In this document: positions 38,365 to 46,864 of the stretch, piece by piece | Layout of the letters: each line of letters opens with the position of its first letter | Numbering within the stretch: the first letter of the stretch is position 1 | Origin: Kitasatospora phosalacinea | GTDB lineage: Bacteria > Actinomycetota > Actinomycetes > Streptomycetales > Streptomycetaceae | NCBI RefSeq assembly: GCF_000717185.1 | Contig: NZ_JNYE01000045.1 | Location: 26,874 to 90,873 of the forward strand | Length of the DNA: 64,000 nucleotides | Direction: 5' to 3' | Made by a program: the position numbers and the translations under genes | Notes under the pieces: generated by a model | Seen by the model: the letters and a program-made list of their open reading frames with translations, nothing else | What the model was told of the DNA's origin: nothing | The model's database searches: none

Positions 38365-38400
38365 ACCCTGAAACCACCCGACCCAGGAGGTCGAACACCC

Positions 38401-39594
38401 ATGTCGTACACCGAGGTACCCGGCGTCCGCGTCCCGATCCGGATGTGGGCCGACCCGGCCACCGTCGAGGGCCAGGCCATGCAGCAGCTGCGCAACATCA
38501 GCGCGCTGCCCTGGCTGCACGGCCTCGCCGTGATGCCCGACGTCCACCTGGGCAAGGGCGCGACGGTCGGCTCCGTCATCGCGATGAAGGGCGCGGTCTG
38601 TCCGGCCGCGGTCGGCGTCGACATCGGCTGCGGGATGACGGCCGTGAAGTCCTCGCTCACCGCGAAGGACCTCCCGGACGACCTGTCGCGGCTGCGCCAG
38701 CGGATCGAGCAGGCCATCCCGGTCGGCCGCGGCCTGCACGCCGACCCGGTCGACCCGGGCAAGCTGCCCGGGCGGTCCACCGCGGGCTGGGACGACTTCT
38801 GGCAGCGCTTCGACGACATCGCCCCCGAGGTGCGCTGGCGGCGCGAGCGGGCCGCCCAGCAGATGGCCACGCTCGGCGGCGGCAACCACTTCATCGAGCT
38901 CTGCCTGGACGACGACGGCGCGGTCTGGCTGATGCTGCACTCCGGTTCGCGCAACATCGGCAAGGAGCTCGCCGAGCACCACATGTCGATCGCCCAGTCC
39001 CTGCCGCACAACCGGGGCCTGATCGACCGCGACCTGGCGGTCTTCATCACGCACACCCCGCAGATGGACGCCTACCGCTCCGACCTGTTCTGGGCGCAGG
39101 AGTATGCCAAGCACAACCGGGCGCTGATGATGGCCCTGTTCCAGGACGCGGTCCGCAGCGAACTGCCCCGGGCCGGGGCCTCGTTCGGCGAGATGATCTC
39201 CTGCCACCACAACTACGTGGCCGAGGAGCGCTACGACGGCGTCGACCTGCTCGTCACCCGCAAGGGCGCGATCCGGGCCGGCTCCGGCGAGTACGGCATC
39301 ATCCCGGGCTCGATGGGCACCGGCTCGTACATCGTGAAGGGCCTGGGGAACGCCGCCTCGTTCAACTCGGCCTCGCACGGCGCGGGCCGGAAGATGAGCC
39401 GCACCGCCGCCAAGAAGCGCTTCACCACGGCGGACCTGGTGGCGCAGACGGCGGGCGTCGAGTGCCGCAAGGACTCCGGCGTGGTCGACGAGATCCCCGG
39501 CGCGTACAAGCCGATCGAGAAGGTCATCGCCCAGCAGCGGGACTTGGTCGAGGTCGTCGCGCACCTCAAGCAGGTGGTCTGCGTGAAGGGCTGA
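38401..39594 (+). CDS. rtcB: RtcB RNA ligase (3'-phosphate/2',3'-cyclic phosphate RNA repair)
   Basis: 397 residues. It joins RNA ends bearing 2',3'-cyclic phosphate or 3'-phosphate to 5'-OH using GTP and Mn2+. GVDIGCGM (D74, C77), GGGNHFIEL and SCHHN give the metal ligands. GSMGTGSYIVKG is conserved, and H326 in SHGAGRKMSR is the probable guanylylated His. AGGAGG lies ~10 bp before ATG 38401. Length is at the short end of the family. No Archease or RtcA gene is adjacent. Substrates in actinobacteria are poorly known. Cleaved tRNAs are likely. Confidence 0.95.
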   Translation: MSYTEVPGVRVPIRMWADPATVEGQAMQQLRNISALPWLHGLAVMPDVHLGKGATVGSVIAMKGAVCPAAVGVDIGCGMTAVKSSLTAKDLPDDLSRLRQRIEQAIPVGRGLHADPVDPGKLPGRSTAGWDDFWQRFDDIAPEVRWRRERAAQQMATLGGGNHFIELCLDDDGAVWLMLHSGSRNIGKELAEHHMSIAQSLPHNRGLIDRDLAVFITHTPQMDAYRSDLFWAQEYAKHNRALMMALFQDAVRSELPRAGASFGEMISCHHNYVAEERYDGVDLLVTRKGAIRAGSGEYGIIPGSMGTGSYIVKGLGNAASFNSASHGAGRKMSRTAAKKRFTTADLVAQTAGVECRKDSGVVDEIPGAYKPIEKVIAQQRDLVEVVAHLKQVVCVKG

Positions 39595-39601
39595 CGCCGG
39601 G

Positions 39602-40294
39602 TCAGCCCGGGGAGGAGTCGCGGGCCGGCGCGAAGATGTACCGGTCCAGCACCAGCGGGGTGTCCGCCAGGATCGCCGGGTCGCCCTGCGGGTCCTCCAG
39701 GAACGCCATGCCGAGCATCCGCACGGCCACGGCCACGGCCAGGTTCGCCCGGCGGCGGGTCTCGGCCGTGTCGGCCAGCCCGAACGACTCCACCAGCACC
39801 TCGTGCACGCGCGCCACGATCTGCCGGTCCACCTCGGCCCCCTCGCTCGCCAGCGCGGGGACCTTCGCCACGTGGAACCACACGTGGCGGTAGCCGGGCA
39901 GCGTCCGGAACCGGTCCGCGTACGCCTCGACCACCCGGGCCAGGAACTGCTCGGACGACGCGCAGGCCGCCACCGCCGCCGGGTCGGTGGCGGCGGCCAG
40001 CAGCCGCAGGTCGCCCTCCATCCAGCTGCGCTCCAGCGTTTCGAGCACCGCCTCCTTGTCCGGGAAGAACCGGTACAGCGCCCCGACGGACATCCCGGCC
40101 TCGGCCGCGATCTGCTTGGTGCTGAGCTGGTCGTAGGGCACGGTGTCCAGCAGCCGGGCGGCGGTGGCCAGGATGCGGGCGAACTTCTCGCGGCTGCGCT
40201 GCTGCTGCGGCTCGCGGACCAGGGGGGACACGGCGGGCTCACTCTCCTCGTACGGTGCCGGGCGGGACGGGGTCTTGACGCGACGGCAAAACAT
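39602..40294 (-). CDS. TetR family transcriptional repressor
   Basis: 230 residues if ATG 40294 is used, a codon that lies inside the operator palindrome. GTG 40231 would give a 209-residue protein and keeps the whole DNA-binding domain. The helix-turn-helix is QQQRSREKFARILATAARLL followed by STKQIAAEAGMSVGALYRFF. The C-terminal domain is variable. It is divergent from an MFS exporter with a perfect 13-bp palindrome over both promoters, so mutual repression of regulator and pump is the natural reading. Confidence 0.9.
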   Translation of the reverse strand: MFCRRVKTPSRPAPYEESEPAVSPLVREPQQQRSREKFARILATAARLLDTVPYDQLSTKQIAAEAGMSVGALYRFFPDKEAVLETLERSWMEGDLRLLAAATDPAAVAACASSEQFLARVVEAYADRFRTLPGYRHVWFHVAKVPALASEGAEVDRQIVARVHEVLVESFGLADTAETRRRANLAVAVAVRMLGMAFLEDPQGDPAILADTPLVLDRYIFAPARDSSPG

Positions 40295-40304
40295 GAACGA
40301 TATT
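40275..40304 (+). promoter_or_regulatory. Promoter of the MFS gene overlapping the operator
   Basis: TTGACG (40275-40280), 18 bp, GATATT (40299-40304), 7 bp, ATG 40312. The predicted transcript would start at or next to the start codon. Confidence 0.5.
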
Positions 40305-40318
40305 TTCGTTCATGTTTT
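40288..40318. promoter_or_regulatory. Perfect palindromic operator containing both divergent ATG codons
   Basis: AAAACATGAACGA (40288-40300), spacer TATTT, TCGTTCATGTTTT (40306-40318). The arms are perfect complements. The ATG of the MFS gene (40312-40314) lies in the right arm and an ATG for the TetR frame (40292-40294) in the left arm. It is strikingly AT-rich for this genome. Confidence 0.85.
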
Positions 40319-41523
40319 CGCGCGGCTTCCCCGTCCTCTGGGCGTCCGTCACCATATCCAGCCTCGGCAACGGCATGCGCTTCGTCGCCCTCCCGCTGCT
40401 CGCCGTCCGCCTCACCGACGACGCGCGACTGATCGCGCTGGTCGCCCTGGCCGGGCAACTGCCCTCGCTGCTGCTCGCGCTCCCCGCCGGGGCCTGGGCC
40501 GACCGGACCGACCGCCGCCGGATGCTCCTCTGGTCGGACGCCGCCCGCACCCTCGTGGTCGGCGCGCTGGCTGTCGCGGTGGCCGCGGACGCCGTCCGGA
40601 TCGGCTGGCTGGTGCTGGCCGCGATGCTGCTCGGCGCCGGGGACGTCGTCTACGGCGCGGGCTGGTCCGGCATGGTCCCCACCCTCGTCCCGCCCGCCGG
40701 GCGCGCCCGGGCCAACTCCCGGCTGCAGGCCGGGGCCCTGATCGCCGACACCCTGCTCGGCACCCCGCTCGGCGCGGTCCTGTTCGGGCTGGCCGCGGTC
40801 CTCCCGCTCGCCGTCGACAGCCTCTCCTTCGCCGTCGCGGCCGCCCTGGTGCTCCTGCTGCGCGGCGACTTCCGCCCCGGCGGAGCGGAGCCGCTCCCCG
40901 CCCGGGCCCCGCTGGGGCGCCAGGTCGCCGAGGCGCTGCGCTGGCTGCGCGACCGCCCCGTGCTGTTCCGGCTCTGCCTCGCCGGCGGCCTCACCGGCGC
41001 GGTCGCCTCCGGGCTGATCGCCGTCCTGGTCCTCTACGCGGGCCGCACCCAGCACCTCGGCCCGACCGGATTCGCCCTGCTGGTTGCCGTGTTCGCCGTC
41101 GGAGGCCTGCTCGGCAGCGCCCTCACCCCGCGGCTGCTGCACCGCTGGGGCGCCCGCACCACCATGGTCGCGGGCGTCCTCGGTTCGGGGGCCTGCGCCC
41201 TGCTCATGGCGCTCGCCCCCGCCCCCGCGGTCTCCGCCCTCGCCGTCGCCGGCTACGGCGCCACCGAATTCGCCTGGGCGATCGGCGGGCTGACCCTCCG
41301 CCAGTCCCAGGTCCCGTCCCGACTGCTGGGCCGGATCTCGATGGCCTACCAGCTCGTCTTCAGCGCCGCGGGCGCGACGGGCGCCGCCCTCGCCGGGCTC
41401 CTCGCCCACCAGTGGGGCCCCCGCGCCCCCTACTTCGCGGGCGCCGCCCTGCTGCTCGCCGTCCCCCTGCTGCTGCCGGGCGCCCGCCGCGGGGCGGAGG
41501 GCTGGGCGCTCGCGGGCACCTGA
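40312..41523 (+). CDS. MFS exporter (12-TM, DHA3-like)
   Basis: 403 residues, 12 predicted helices. The first begins directly after the start (FPVLWASVTISSLGNGMRFV), which supports ATG 40312. Motif A is AGAWADRTDRRRM. The second half has GRTQHLGPTGFALLVAVFAV and QVPSRLLGRISMAYQLVFSA, as in macrolide-type or enterobactin-type exporters. No ribosome binding site is visible, consistent with a leaderless mRNA. The substrate is unknown. Its 3' end is followed after 25 bp by the repeat described at 41549-41714. Confidence 0.9.
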   Translation: MFSRGFPVLWASVTISSLGNGMRFVALPLLAVRLTDDARLIALVALAGQLPSLLLALPAGAWADRTDRRRMLLWSDAARTLVVGALAVAVAADAVRIGWLVLAAMLLGAGDVVYGAGWSGMVPTLVPPAGRARANSRLQAGALIADTLLGTPLGAVLFGLAAVLPLAVDSLSFAVAAALVLLLRGDFRPGGAEPLPARAPLGRQVAEALRWLRDRPVLFRLCLAGGLTGAVASGLIAVLVLYAGRTQHLGPTGFALLVAVFAVGGLLGSALTPRLLHRWGARTTMVAGVLGSGACALLMALAPAPAVSALAVAGYGATEFAWAIGGLTLRQSQVPSRLLGRISMAYQLVFSAAGATGAALAGLLAHQWGPRAPYFAGAALLLAVPLLLPGARRGAEGWALAGT

Positions 41524-41548
41524 GGAAGGAGGGAGCGGCGAAGGGGAC

Positions 41549-41714
41549 GGACCAGGGGCCCGGGGAGCGGCGGGTCCGTGCTGCTGGCGGCCGGAGCCCG
41601 TCGAGGGTCCGTGCTGCTCCGGGCCGCAGGAGCAGGACCCGAAGCAGCCGCACGCACCGGCAGTGCACCGTCAGCGGCCCCGGGCCCGCCGGTCCCGGCC
41701 CCGAGCCCCTGAAT
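41549..41714 (+). repeat. Copy A of a conserved 3'-flank repeat element
   Basis: About 166 bp filling the gap between the MFS stop and ptsH. Its ~115-bp core (complement of GGTGCACTGCCG ... CCCCGGGCCCC) matches the cores at 48437-48652 and 52461-52629. Exactly shared words include GTCCGTGCTGCTCCG at 41607-41621. GGCCGGAGC and GCTCCGGGCC within it can pair around an ~18-nt loop, and GTCCGTGCTGCT occurs twice. Confidence 0.85.
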
Positions 41715-41726
41715 GCCGAAGCGTCC

Positions 41727-42005
41727 TTACGCGGCGGGCAGCTCGTCCAGGCCCTCCTGGACCAGCTTGGCGACGCGGTCGAGCGCCGCGTCGGCGCCCT
41801 CCGCGTCGGCGGCCAGGACGACGGTGTCGCCACCGGCCGCGCCGAGGGCGAGGAGGCCGAGCATGGAGCCGGCGTTGACCGGGGTGCCGCCCTCCTTGGC
41901 GATGGTCATCGGGACGCCGGTGGAGGTGACGGCCTTGACGAAGATGGACGCGGGACGGGCGTGCAGGCCCTCGGCCCAACCGATGGTGACGCGGCGCTCA
42001 GCCAT
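41727..42005 (-). CDS. ptsH: Phosphocarrier protein HPr of the sugar phosphotransferase system
   Basis: 92 residues. H15 in GLHARPAS is the site phosphorylated by Enzyme I. S47 in NAGSMLGLLALG is at the position of the Gram-positive regulatory serine. It relays phosphate from PEP to sugar permeases such as the N-acetylglucosamine PTS. No ptsI is adjacent, as is usual in Streptomyces. A DasR-type operator lies 36 bp upstream of the start. The gene is divergent from the acetyltransferase gene. Confidence 0.97.
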   Translation of the reverse strand: MAERRVTIGWAEGLHARPASIFVKAVTSTGVPMTIAKEGGTPVNAGSMLGLLALGAAGGDTVVLAADAEGADAALDRVAKLVQEGLDELPAA

Positions 42006-42040
42006 GAGAGGTGCCTTTCACGTGGTGCAGGGTGGTGCAG

Positions 42041-42056
42041 GGTTGTCTAGACCAGT
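42041..42056 (-). promoter_or_regulatory. DasR-responsive element (dre) at ptsH
   Basis: On the minus strand ACTGGTCTAGACAACC, close to the published Streptomyces dre consensus (ASTGGTCTAGACCAST). DasR, a GntR repressor released by glucosamine-6-phosphate, is known to control pts genes in S. coelicolor. The site lies between ptsH and the divergent gene. Confidence 0.8.
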
Positions 42057-42151
42057 GTTGCACGGTCGCGCCCCGCGGGCCCGGCGGCGCGGGCGGCACG
42101 GCCCAGCGTGCCGTGCCCGGCACGCCTGGCGCCACCAGGCTCGCCGACGAC

Positions 42152-42157
42152 TACGCT
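42152..42157 (+). promoter_or_regulatory. -10-like hexamer for a leaderless start of the acetyltransferase gene
   Basis: TACGCT, 7 bp, GTG 42165. No ribosome binding site lies between. Confidence 0.5.
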
Positions 42158-42164
42158 GGCGGGC

Positions 42165-44939
42165 GTGGAGCACGAGCGCGCACCGGCGGACAACGGGTAC
42201 CCGCAGCACTGGGAGGCGGACGTCCTGCTGCGCGACGGCGGGACGGCCCGGATCCGGCCGATCACCGCGGACGACGCCGAGCGGCTGGTGGAGTTCTACG
42301 AGCAGGTCTCGGACCGGTCCAAGTACTTCCGCTTCTTCGCCCCGTACCCGCGCCTGTCCGACAAGGACGTCCGCCGCTTCACGCAGCACGACTACGTGAA
42401 CCGGGTCGGCCTGGCGCTCGTGGTGCGGGACAGGTTCGTCGCGACCGTCCGCTACGACCGCACCGACAAGGACGGGATGCCGTCCACCACCGGCACCGAC
42501 GCCGAGGTCGCGTTCCTGGTGCAGGACGCGCACCAGGGCCGGGGCATCGCCTCCGCGCTGCTGGAGCACATCGCGGCGGTCGCGCAGGAGCGCGGCATCC
42601 GCCGGTTCACCGCCGAGGTGCTGCCGGAGAACCGGAAGATGGTGAAGGTCTTCACCGACGCCGGGTACACCCAGCGCCGCAGCTTCGCCGACGGCGTCGT
42701 GCACCTGGAGTTCGACCTGGAGCCGACCGCCGCCTCGCTCGCCGTGATGCGCGCCCGCGAGCACCGCGCCGAGGCCCGCTCCGTGCAGCGCCTGCTGACG
42801 CCCCGTTCGATCGCCGTGGTCGGCGTCTCGCGCAACCCGCAGTCGGTCGGCCGGGCGCTGCTGCGCGCCGTCCGCGCGGGCTTCGACGGCCCGGTGCACG
42901 CGGTGAACCGGGGCGCCGAACCGGGCACCGAACTGGAGGGCGTGCCGACCCACCGCTCGGTGCTGGACGTCCCCGGCCCGGTGGACCTCGCGGTGCTCGC
43001 GGTGCCCGAGCCGTCCGTCCCGGGCGCGGTCGCCGAGTGCGGGGTGCACGGCGTGCAGGGCCTGGTGGTGGTGAGCGCCGGGTACGCCGAGACCGGGCCG
43101 GACGGGCGGGACAAGCAGCGCGCGCTGGTCCGGCAGGCCCGGGCGGCCGGGATGCGGGTGATCGGCCCGAACGCGTTCGGCCTGCTCAACACCGACCCCG
43201 GGCACCGGCTGAACGCCTCGCTGTCCCCCGCGCTGCCCGCGCGCGGCCCGTTCGGCGTGTTCTGCCAGTCCGGGGCGATCGGCGTGGCCCTGCTGGAGGC
43301 CGCGCACCGGCGCGGCACCGGCATCTCCTCGTTCGCCTCGGTCGGCAACCGGGCCGACGTCTCCGGCAACGACCTGCTGCAGTACTGGGAGGAGGACGCC
43401 GCCACCGAGGTGGTGCTGCTCTACCTCGAGTCCTTCGGCAACCCGCGCAAGTTCACCCGGATCGCCCGCCGCCTGGCCGCCGCCAAGCCCGTGGTGGTGC
43501 TCAAGGGCGCCCGGCACACCGGCAGCCTGCCGCCCGGGCACGCCGTCCAGCCCGCCGCCACCCGGCTGCGCGACGCCACCGTGGACGCCCTGTTCCAGCA
43601 GGCCGGCGTGATCCGGGTGGACACCATCACCGAGCTCTTCGACACCGGCGAGCTCCTCGCCGGACAGCCGCTGCCGCGGGGCGGCCGGGTCGCGATCGTC
43701 GGCAACTCCGACTCGCTCGGCCTGCTCACCTACGACACCTGCCTGGGCGCCGGACTGCGCCCCCGCACCCCCGTCGACCTGACCACCGGCGCGGGCGGCG
43801 AGAACTTCCGGATCGCCCTGGACACCGCGCTCACCGACCCCGGCACCGACGCCGTGATCGCCGTCGCCATCCCGCCGATCGGCGTGCACGGCCCCGGGGC
43901 CGCCCCCGAACTCGTCGAGGACGACCCGGAGATCGCCCGGGCCCTGCTGGACGCCGCCGCCCGCGGCCGGGAACTCGGCAAACCGCTGCTGCTCGCCCAC
44001 CTCGCGCTGCCCGCGCTGGTCGCCCGGCTGCGCGCCGGGGGAGTGCCCGCCTACCCCGCCCCCGAGCGCGCCGTGCAGGCGCTGGCCGACGCCGTCCGCT
44101 ACGCGAAGTGGCGCCGCCGCAGCGCCGAGGCCGAGGAGACCGCCCGCGTCCCCGAACTGGACGGCGTCGACGAGCACGCCGCCCGCGCCCTGGTCGAGCG
44201 CGCCCTGACCAGGCGGGAGGCGGTCGCCGCCCGCCTGCAGGCCGGCGGCGCCCGGGTCACCCTGCCCGACGCCGAGGCCGCCGAACTGCTCGGCCACTAC
44301 GGCGTCCCGGTCAGCCCGACGCTGCCCGCCCCCGACGAGGCGAGCGCCGTCAAGGCCGCCGCCACCCTCGGCTACCCCGTCGCCCTGAAGGCCACCGCCG
44401 AGCACCTGCGGCACCGCCCCGACCTGGGCAGCGTCCGGCTCGACCTGACCGGCGAGGCCGAGCTGCGCCGCGCCCACCACGAGCTCGACGCCCTGCTCGG
44501 CGGCGCCGCCCAGGCCGAACTGGTGGTGCAGCGGCTCGCCCCGCGCGGCGTGGACACCGTGATCGGCGCGGCCGTCGACCCCGCCGTCGGCACCATCCTG
44601 TCCTTCGGCCTCTCCGGCGCTCCCGCCGAACTCCTCGGCGACGTCGCCCACCGCCTCGTCCCGGCCACCGACCGGGACGTGGCCGAGCTGATCCGCGAGG
44701 TGCGGGCCGCCCCGCTGCTGTTCGGCTGGCGCGGCGCCGAGGCGGTGGACACCGACGCGCTGGAGGAGGTGCTGCTGCGGGTCTCCCGCCTCGTCGACGA
44801 CCTGCCCGAGGTCGCCTCGGTCGACCTGGAGCCCGTCGTGGTCGCCCCGCACGGCCTGGCCGTGCTCGGCGCCCGGGTCCGGATCGCCCCGCTGCCGGTC
44901 CGCACCGATCTGGGACCGCGCGCCATGAGCACGCTGTAA
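42165..44939 (+). CDS. Protein lysine acetyltransferase (Pat-like): GNAT domain fused to NDP-forming acyl-CoA synthetase-like domains
   Basis: 924 residues. The N-terminal ~200 residues are a GNAT domain, with the acetyl-CoA loop QDAHQGRGIASALL at ~125-138 and FTDAGYTQRRS. From ~205 (RSIAVVGVSRNPQSVGRALL) an acyl-CoA synthetase-like CoA-binding module follows, with GPNAFGLLNTD and CQSGAIGVALLEAA. An ATP-grasp-like part covers ~690-915 (LGYPVALKATAEHLRHR). E. coli Pat has GNAT at the C-terminus; Streptomyces Pat-type enzymes have it at the N-terminus, as here. The second domain normally binds but does not process acyl-CoA. Acetyl-CoA synthetase is the usual target. The ptsH-side location matches S. 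coelicolor. Confidence 0.9.
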   Translation: MEHERAPADNGYPQHWEADVLLRDGGTARIRPITADDAERLVEFYEQVSDRSKYFRFFAPYPRLSDKDVRRFTQHDYVNRVGLALVVRDRFVATVRYDRTDKDGMPSTTGTDAEVAFLVQDAHQGRGIASALLEHIAAVAQERGIRRFTAEVLPENRKMVKVFTDAGYTQRRSFADGVVHLEFDLEPTAASLAVMRAREHRAEARSVQRLLTPRSIAVVGVSRNPQSVGRALLRAVRAGFDGPVHAVNRGAEPGTELEGVPTHRSVLDVPGPVDLAVLAVPEPSVPGAVAECGVHGVQGLVVVSAGYAETGPDGRDKQRALVRQARAAGMRVIGPNAFGLLNTDPGHRLNASLSPALPARGPFGVFCQSGAIGVALLEAAHRRGTGISSFASVGNRADVSGNDLLQYWEEDAATEVVLLYLESFGNPRKFTRIARRLAAAKPVVVLKGARHTGSLPPGHAVQPAATRLRDATVDALFQQAGVIRVDTITELFDTGELLAGQPLPRGGRVAIVGNSDSLGLLTYDTCLGAGLRPRTPVDLTTGAGGENFRIALDTALTDPGTDAVIAVAIPPIGVHGPGAAPELVEDDPEIARALLDAAARGRELGKPLLLAHLALPALVARLRAGGVPAYPAPERAVQALADAVRYAKWRRRSAEAEETARVPELDGVDEHAARALVERALTRREAVAARLQAGGARVTLPDAEAAELLGHYGVPVSPTLPAPDEASAVKAAATLGYPVALKATAEHLRHRPDLGSVRLDLTGEAELRRAHHELDALLGGAAQAELVVQRLAPRGVDTVIGAAVDPAVGTILSFGLSGAPAELLGDVAHRLVPATDRDVAELIREVRAAPLLFGWRGAEAVDTDALEEVLLRVSRLVDDLPEVASVDLEPVVVAPHGLAVLGARVRIAPLPVRTDLGPRAMSTL

Positions 44940-45038
44940 CCTTGCGTGGTTGCCCGCTCGGCAGGACCGGGCGGCCCCCGGCGCGGTGAAGGCCGGGCGA
45001 CCCGGCGCAGTGCCACCCGCCGCAGTGGCGGGACATGC

Positions 45039-45044
45039 CAGGAT
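45039..45044 (+). promoter_or_regulatory. -10-like hexamer before the DUF5998 gene
   Basis: CAGGAT, 6 bp, ATG 45051. The spacer GGAGAT could alternatively serve as a close ribosome binding site, so leaderless status is less clear. Confidence 0.35.
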
Positions 45045-45050
45045 GGAGAT

Positions 45051-45635
45051 ATGGCGAAGACCGGTACCACCACGCAGGACCTGCGGTCCGCGATCGAGCG
45101 CAGCGGCTACTACCCGGCGCTGGTCTCCGAGGCGGTGGAGTCCGCGGTGGGCCCCGAGCCGATCACCTCGTACCTGGTGCACCAGGAGACCACCTTCGAC
45201 GCCAACGAGGTCCGCCGGCACGTCACCGTGCTGGTGCTCACCGCGTCCCGCTTCGTGGTCAGCCACACCGACGAGCAGAACGGCGACGCGGCCACCCCCG
45301 TCCCGTACGCCACCACCTCCACCGAGACGGTCCGCCTCGACCGGATCACCTCCGTCGTGGTCAGCCGCATGGTCGCCAACCCCGAGACGTACACCCCCGG
45401 CACCCCGCCGCGCGAGGTCGTCCTCACCATCGGCTGGGGCGCCGTCCAGCGCCTCGACCTGGAGCCGGCCGGCTGCTCCGACCCCAACTGCGACGCCGAC
45501 CACGGCTACACCGGCTCCGCCACCGCCGACGACCTGTCGCTGCGGGTCAGCGAGGCCGGGGACGGGCCGGAGACGGTCGCCCAGGCGCTGGTGTTCGCCC
45601 GGGCGCTGTCCGAGGCGACCGTGGCCAACGGCTGA
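45051..45635 (+). CDS. DUF5998 family protein
   Basis: 194 residues, soluble. It opens TTTQDLRSAIERSGYYPALV and continues with strands ITSYLVHQETTFDANEVRRH and VLVLTASRFVVSHTDE. A single CSDPNCDADHG motif could bind metal. The family is small and confined to actinobacteria as far as I know, with no assigned function. It lies 6 bp upstream of the phosphodiesterase-like gene, so they form an operon and may act together. Confidence 0.75.
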   Translation: MAKTGTTTQDLRSAIERSGYYPALVSEAVESAVGPEPITSYLVHQETTFDANEVRRHVTVLVLTASRFVVSHTDEQNGDAATPVPYATTSTETVRLDRITSVVVSRMVANPETYTPGTPPREVVLTIGWGAVQRLDLEPAGCSDPNCDADHGYTGSATADDLSLRVSEAGDGPETVAQALVFARALSEATVANG

Positions 45636-45641
45636 CCCGGC

Positions 45642-46799
45642 ATGCACCACGAGGACCCCTACGACCTGCTCGACCCGGCCGACGCCCCCGCCCCGCGCTA
45701 CGGCTGCGCCGCGCTCTCCGACCTGCTGCCCACGCTCGCGGCGGGCCTCGGCGTGCCCGGCTACCGGCCCGTGCTGCCGCTGGAGCCCGCCGACCGGGTC
45801 TGCGTGTTCCTGGTCGACGGCCTCGGCTGGGAGCTGATCCGGGCCAACCCGGACTGGGCCCCCTTCCTCAACTCGCTGACCGCCGGGAGCTCCCCGATCA
45901 CCGCCGGGTTCCCGTCCACCACCGCCACCTCGCTGGCCTCGGTCGGCACCGGCCTGCCGCCCGGGCAGCACGGCCTGGCCGGGTACACGGTGCGGATCCC
46001 CGACAGCGGGCGGCTGATGAACCAGCTGCGCTGGAACCCGCCGGTCGACCCGCACGCCTGGCAGCCCCACCCCACCGTCTTCGAGCGGGCGCACCGGGCC
46101 GGGGTGGCCACCGCCCAGGTCTCCTCCCCGCTGTTCGCCTCCACCCCGCTGACCCAGGTCGCGCTCTCCGGCGGCACCTTCCTCGGCCGCACCACCGGCG
46201 AGGAGCGGATGGACCGGGCCGCCGCCTGGCTGGCCGAGCACGACCGCGCCCTGGTCTACACGTACCTCAGCGAGCTGGACGCCGCCGGGCACCGCTACGG
46301 CGTCGACTCCGACGAGTGGCGGCTCACCCTCTTCACGGTCGACCGCCTCGCCCGCCGCCTCGCCGAGCAGCTCCCGCCGCGCTCCGCGCTGTACGTCACC
46401 GCCGACCACGGCATGATCGACATCGCCCCGGAGAACCGGATCGACTTCGACGAGGACTGGGAGCTCTCGGCCGGCGTCGCCCTGCTCGGCGGCGAGGGCC
46501 GCGCCCGCCACGTCTACGCCCACCCCGGTGCGGCGGGCGACGTGCACGCGGTGTGGAGCGAGGTCCTCGGCGAGCAGATGTGGGTCGCCACCCGCGAACA
46601 GGCCGTCGCCGCGGGCTGGTTCGGCCCCTCGGTGGAGGAGCGGGTGCTGCCCCGGATCGGCGACGTGGTCGCCGCCGCCCGCGACGACATCGCGGTCGTC
46701 GCCACCCGCAGCGAGCCCGGCGAGTCCCAGATGGTCGGCCTGCACGGTTCGATGACCCCCGTCGAACAGCTCGTCCCGCTGCTCGAAGTCCGCGGCTGA
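45642..46799 (+). CDS. Alkaline phosphatase superfamily protein (nucleotide pyrophosphatase/phosphodiesterase type)
   Basis: 385 residues. D59 in CVFLVDGLGW and the nucleophile Thr in FPSTTATS (~93) start the metal site. ELDAAGHRYG and TADHGMID (~254) provide further Asp/His ligands, and a late His is in GLHGSMTP. This matches nucleotide pyrophosphatases/phosphodiesterases. There is no signal peptide, so the enzyme is probably cytoplasmic. The substrate is unknown. It is co-transcribed with the DUF5998 gene. Confidence 0.9.
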   Translation: MHHEDPYDLLDPADAPAPRYGCAALSDLLPTLAAGLGVPGYRPVLPLEPADRVCVFLVDGLGWELIRANPDWAPFLNSLTAGSSPITAGFPSTTATSLASVGTGLPPGQHGLAGYTVRIPDSGRLMNQLRWNPPVDPHAWQPHPTVFERAHRAGVATAQVSSPLFASTPLTQVALSGGTFLGRTTGEERMDRAAAWLAEHDRALVYTYLSELDAAGHRYGVDSDEWRLTLFTVDRLARRLAEQLPPRSALYVTADHGMIDIAPENRIDFDEDWELSAGVALLGGEGRARHVYAHPGAAGDVHAVWSEVLGEQMWVATREQAVAAGWFGPSVEERVLPRIGDVVAAARDDIAVVATRSEPGESQMVGLHGSMTPVEQLVPLLEVRG

Positions 46800-46864
46800 G
46801 CCCGCCCGTTGGCCCCTCGTTGACCTCCCGTTGACCCCTCCGCCCGAAAGGCTGCTGCCCACCC

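Noticed and set aside
41557..41700. The frame open through all three repeat copies (peptides with LRPGAAR-like words) as a coding gene
   Set aside because: No start codon with ribosome binding site, no shared stop, and an indel between copies A and B breaks the frame, so the repeat is more likely RNA or DNA-level.
42018..46862. Very long open frame on the minus strand (over 1,600 codons) opposite the acetyltransferase, DUF5998 and phosphodiesterase genes
   Set aside because: It is antisense to three well-supported genes, has a biased Gly/Ala/Arg/Val composition without domains, and is the expected mirror of high-GC codon bias.
46800..46864. TTGACC direct repeats before tdk as a defined promoter
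   Set aside because: Two -35-like hexamers are present, but neither has a plausible -10 at 17-19 bp before the tdk start.
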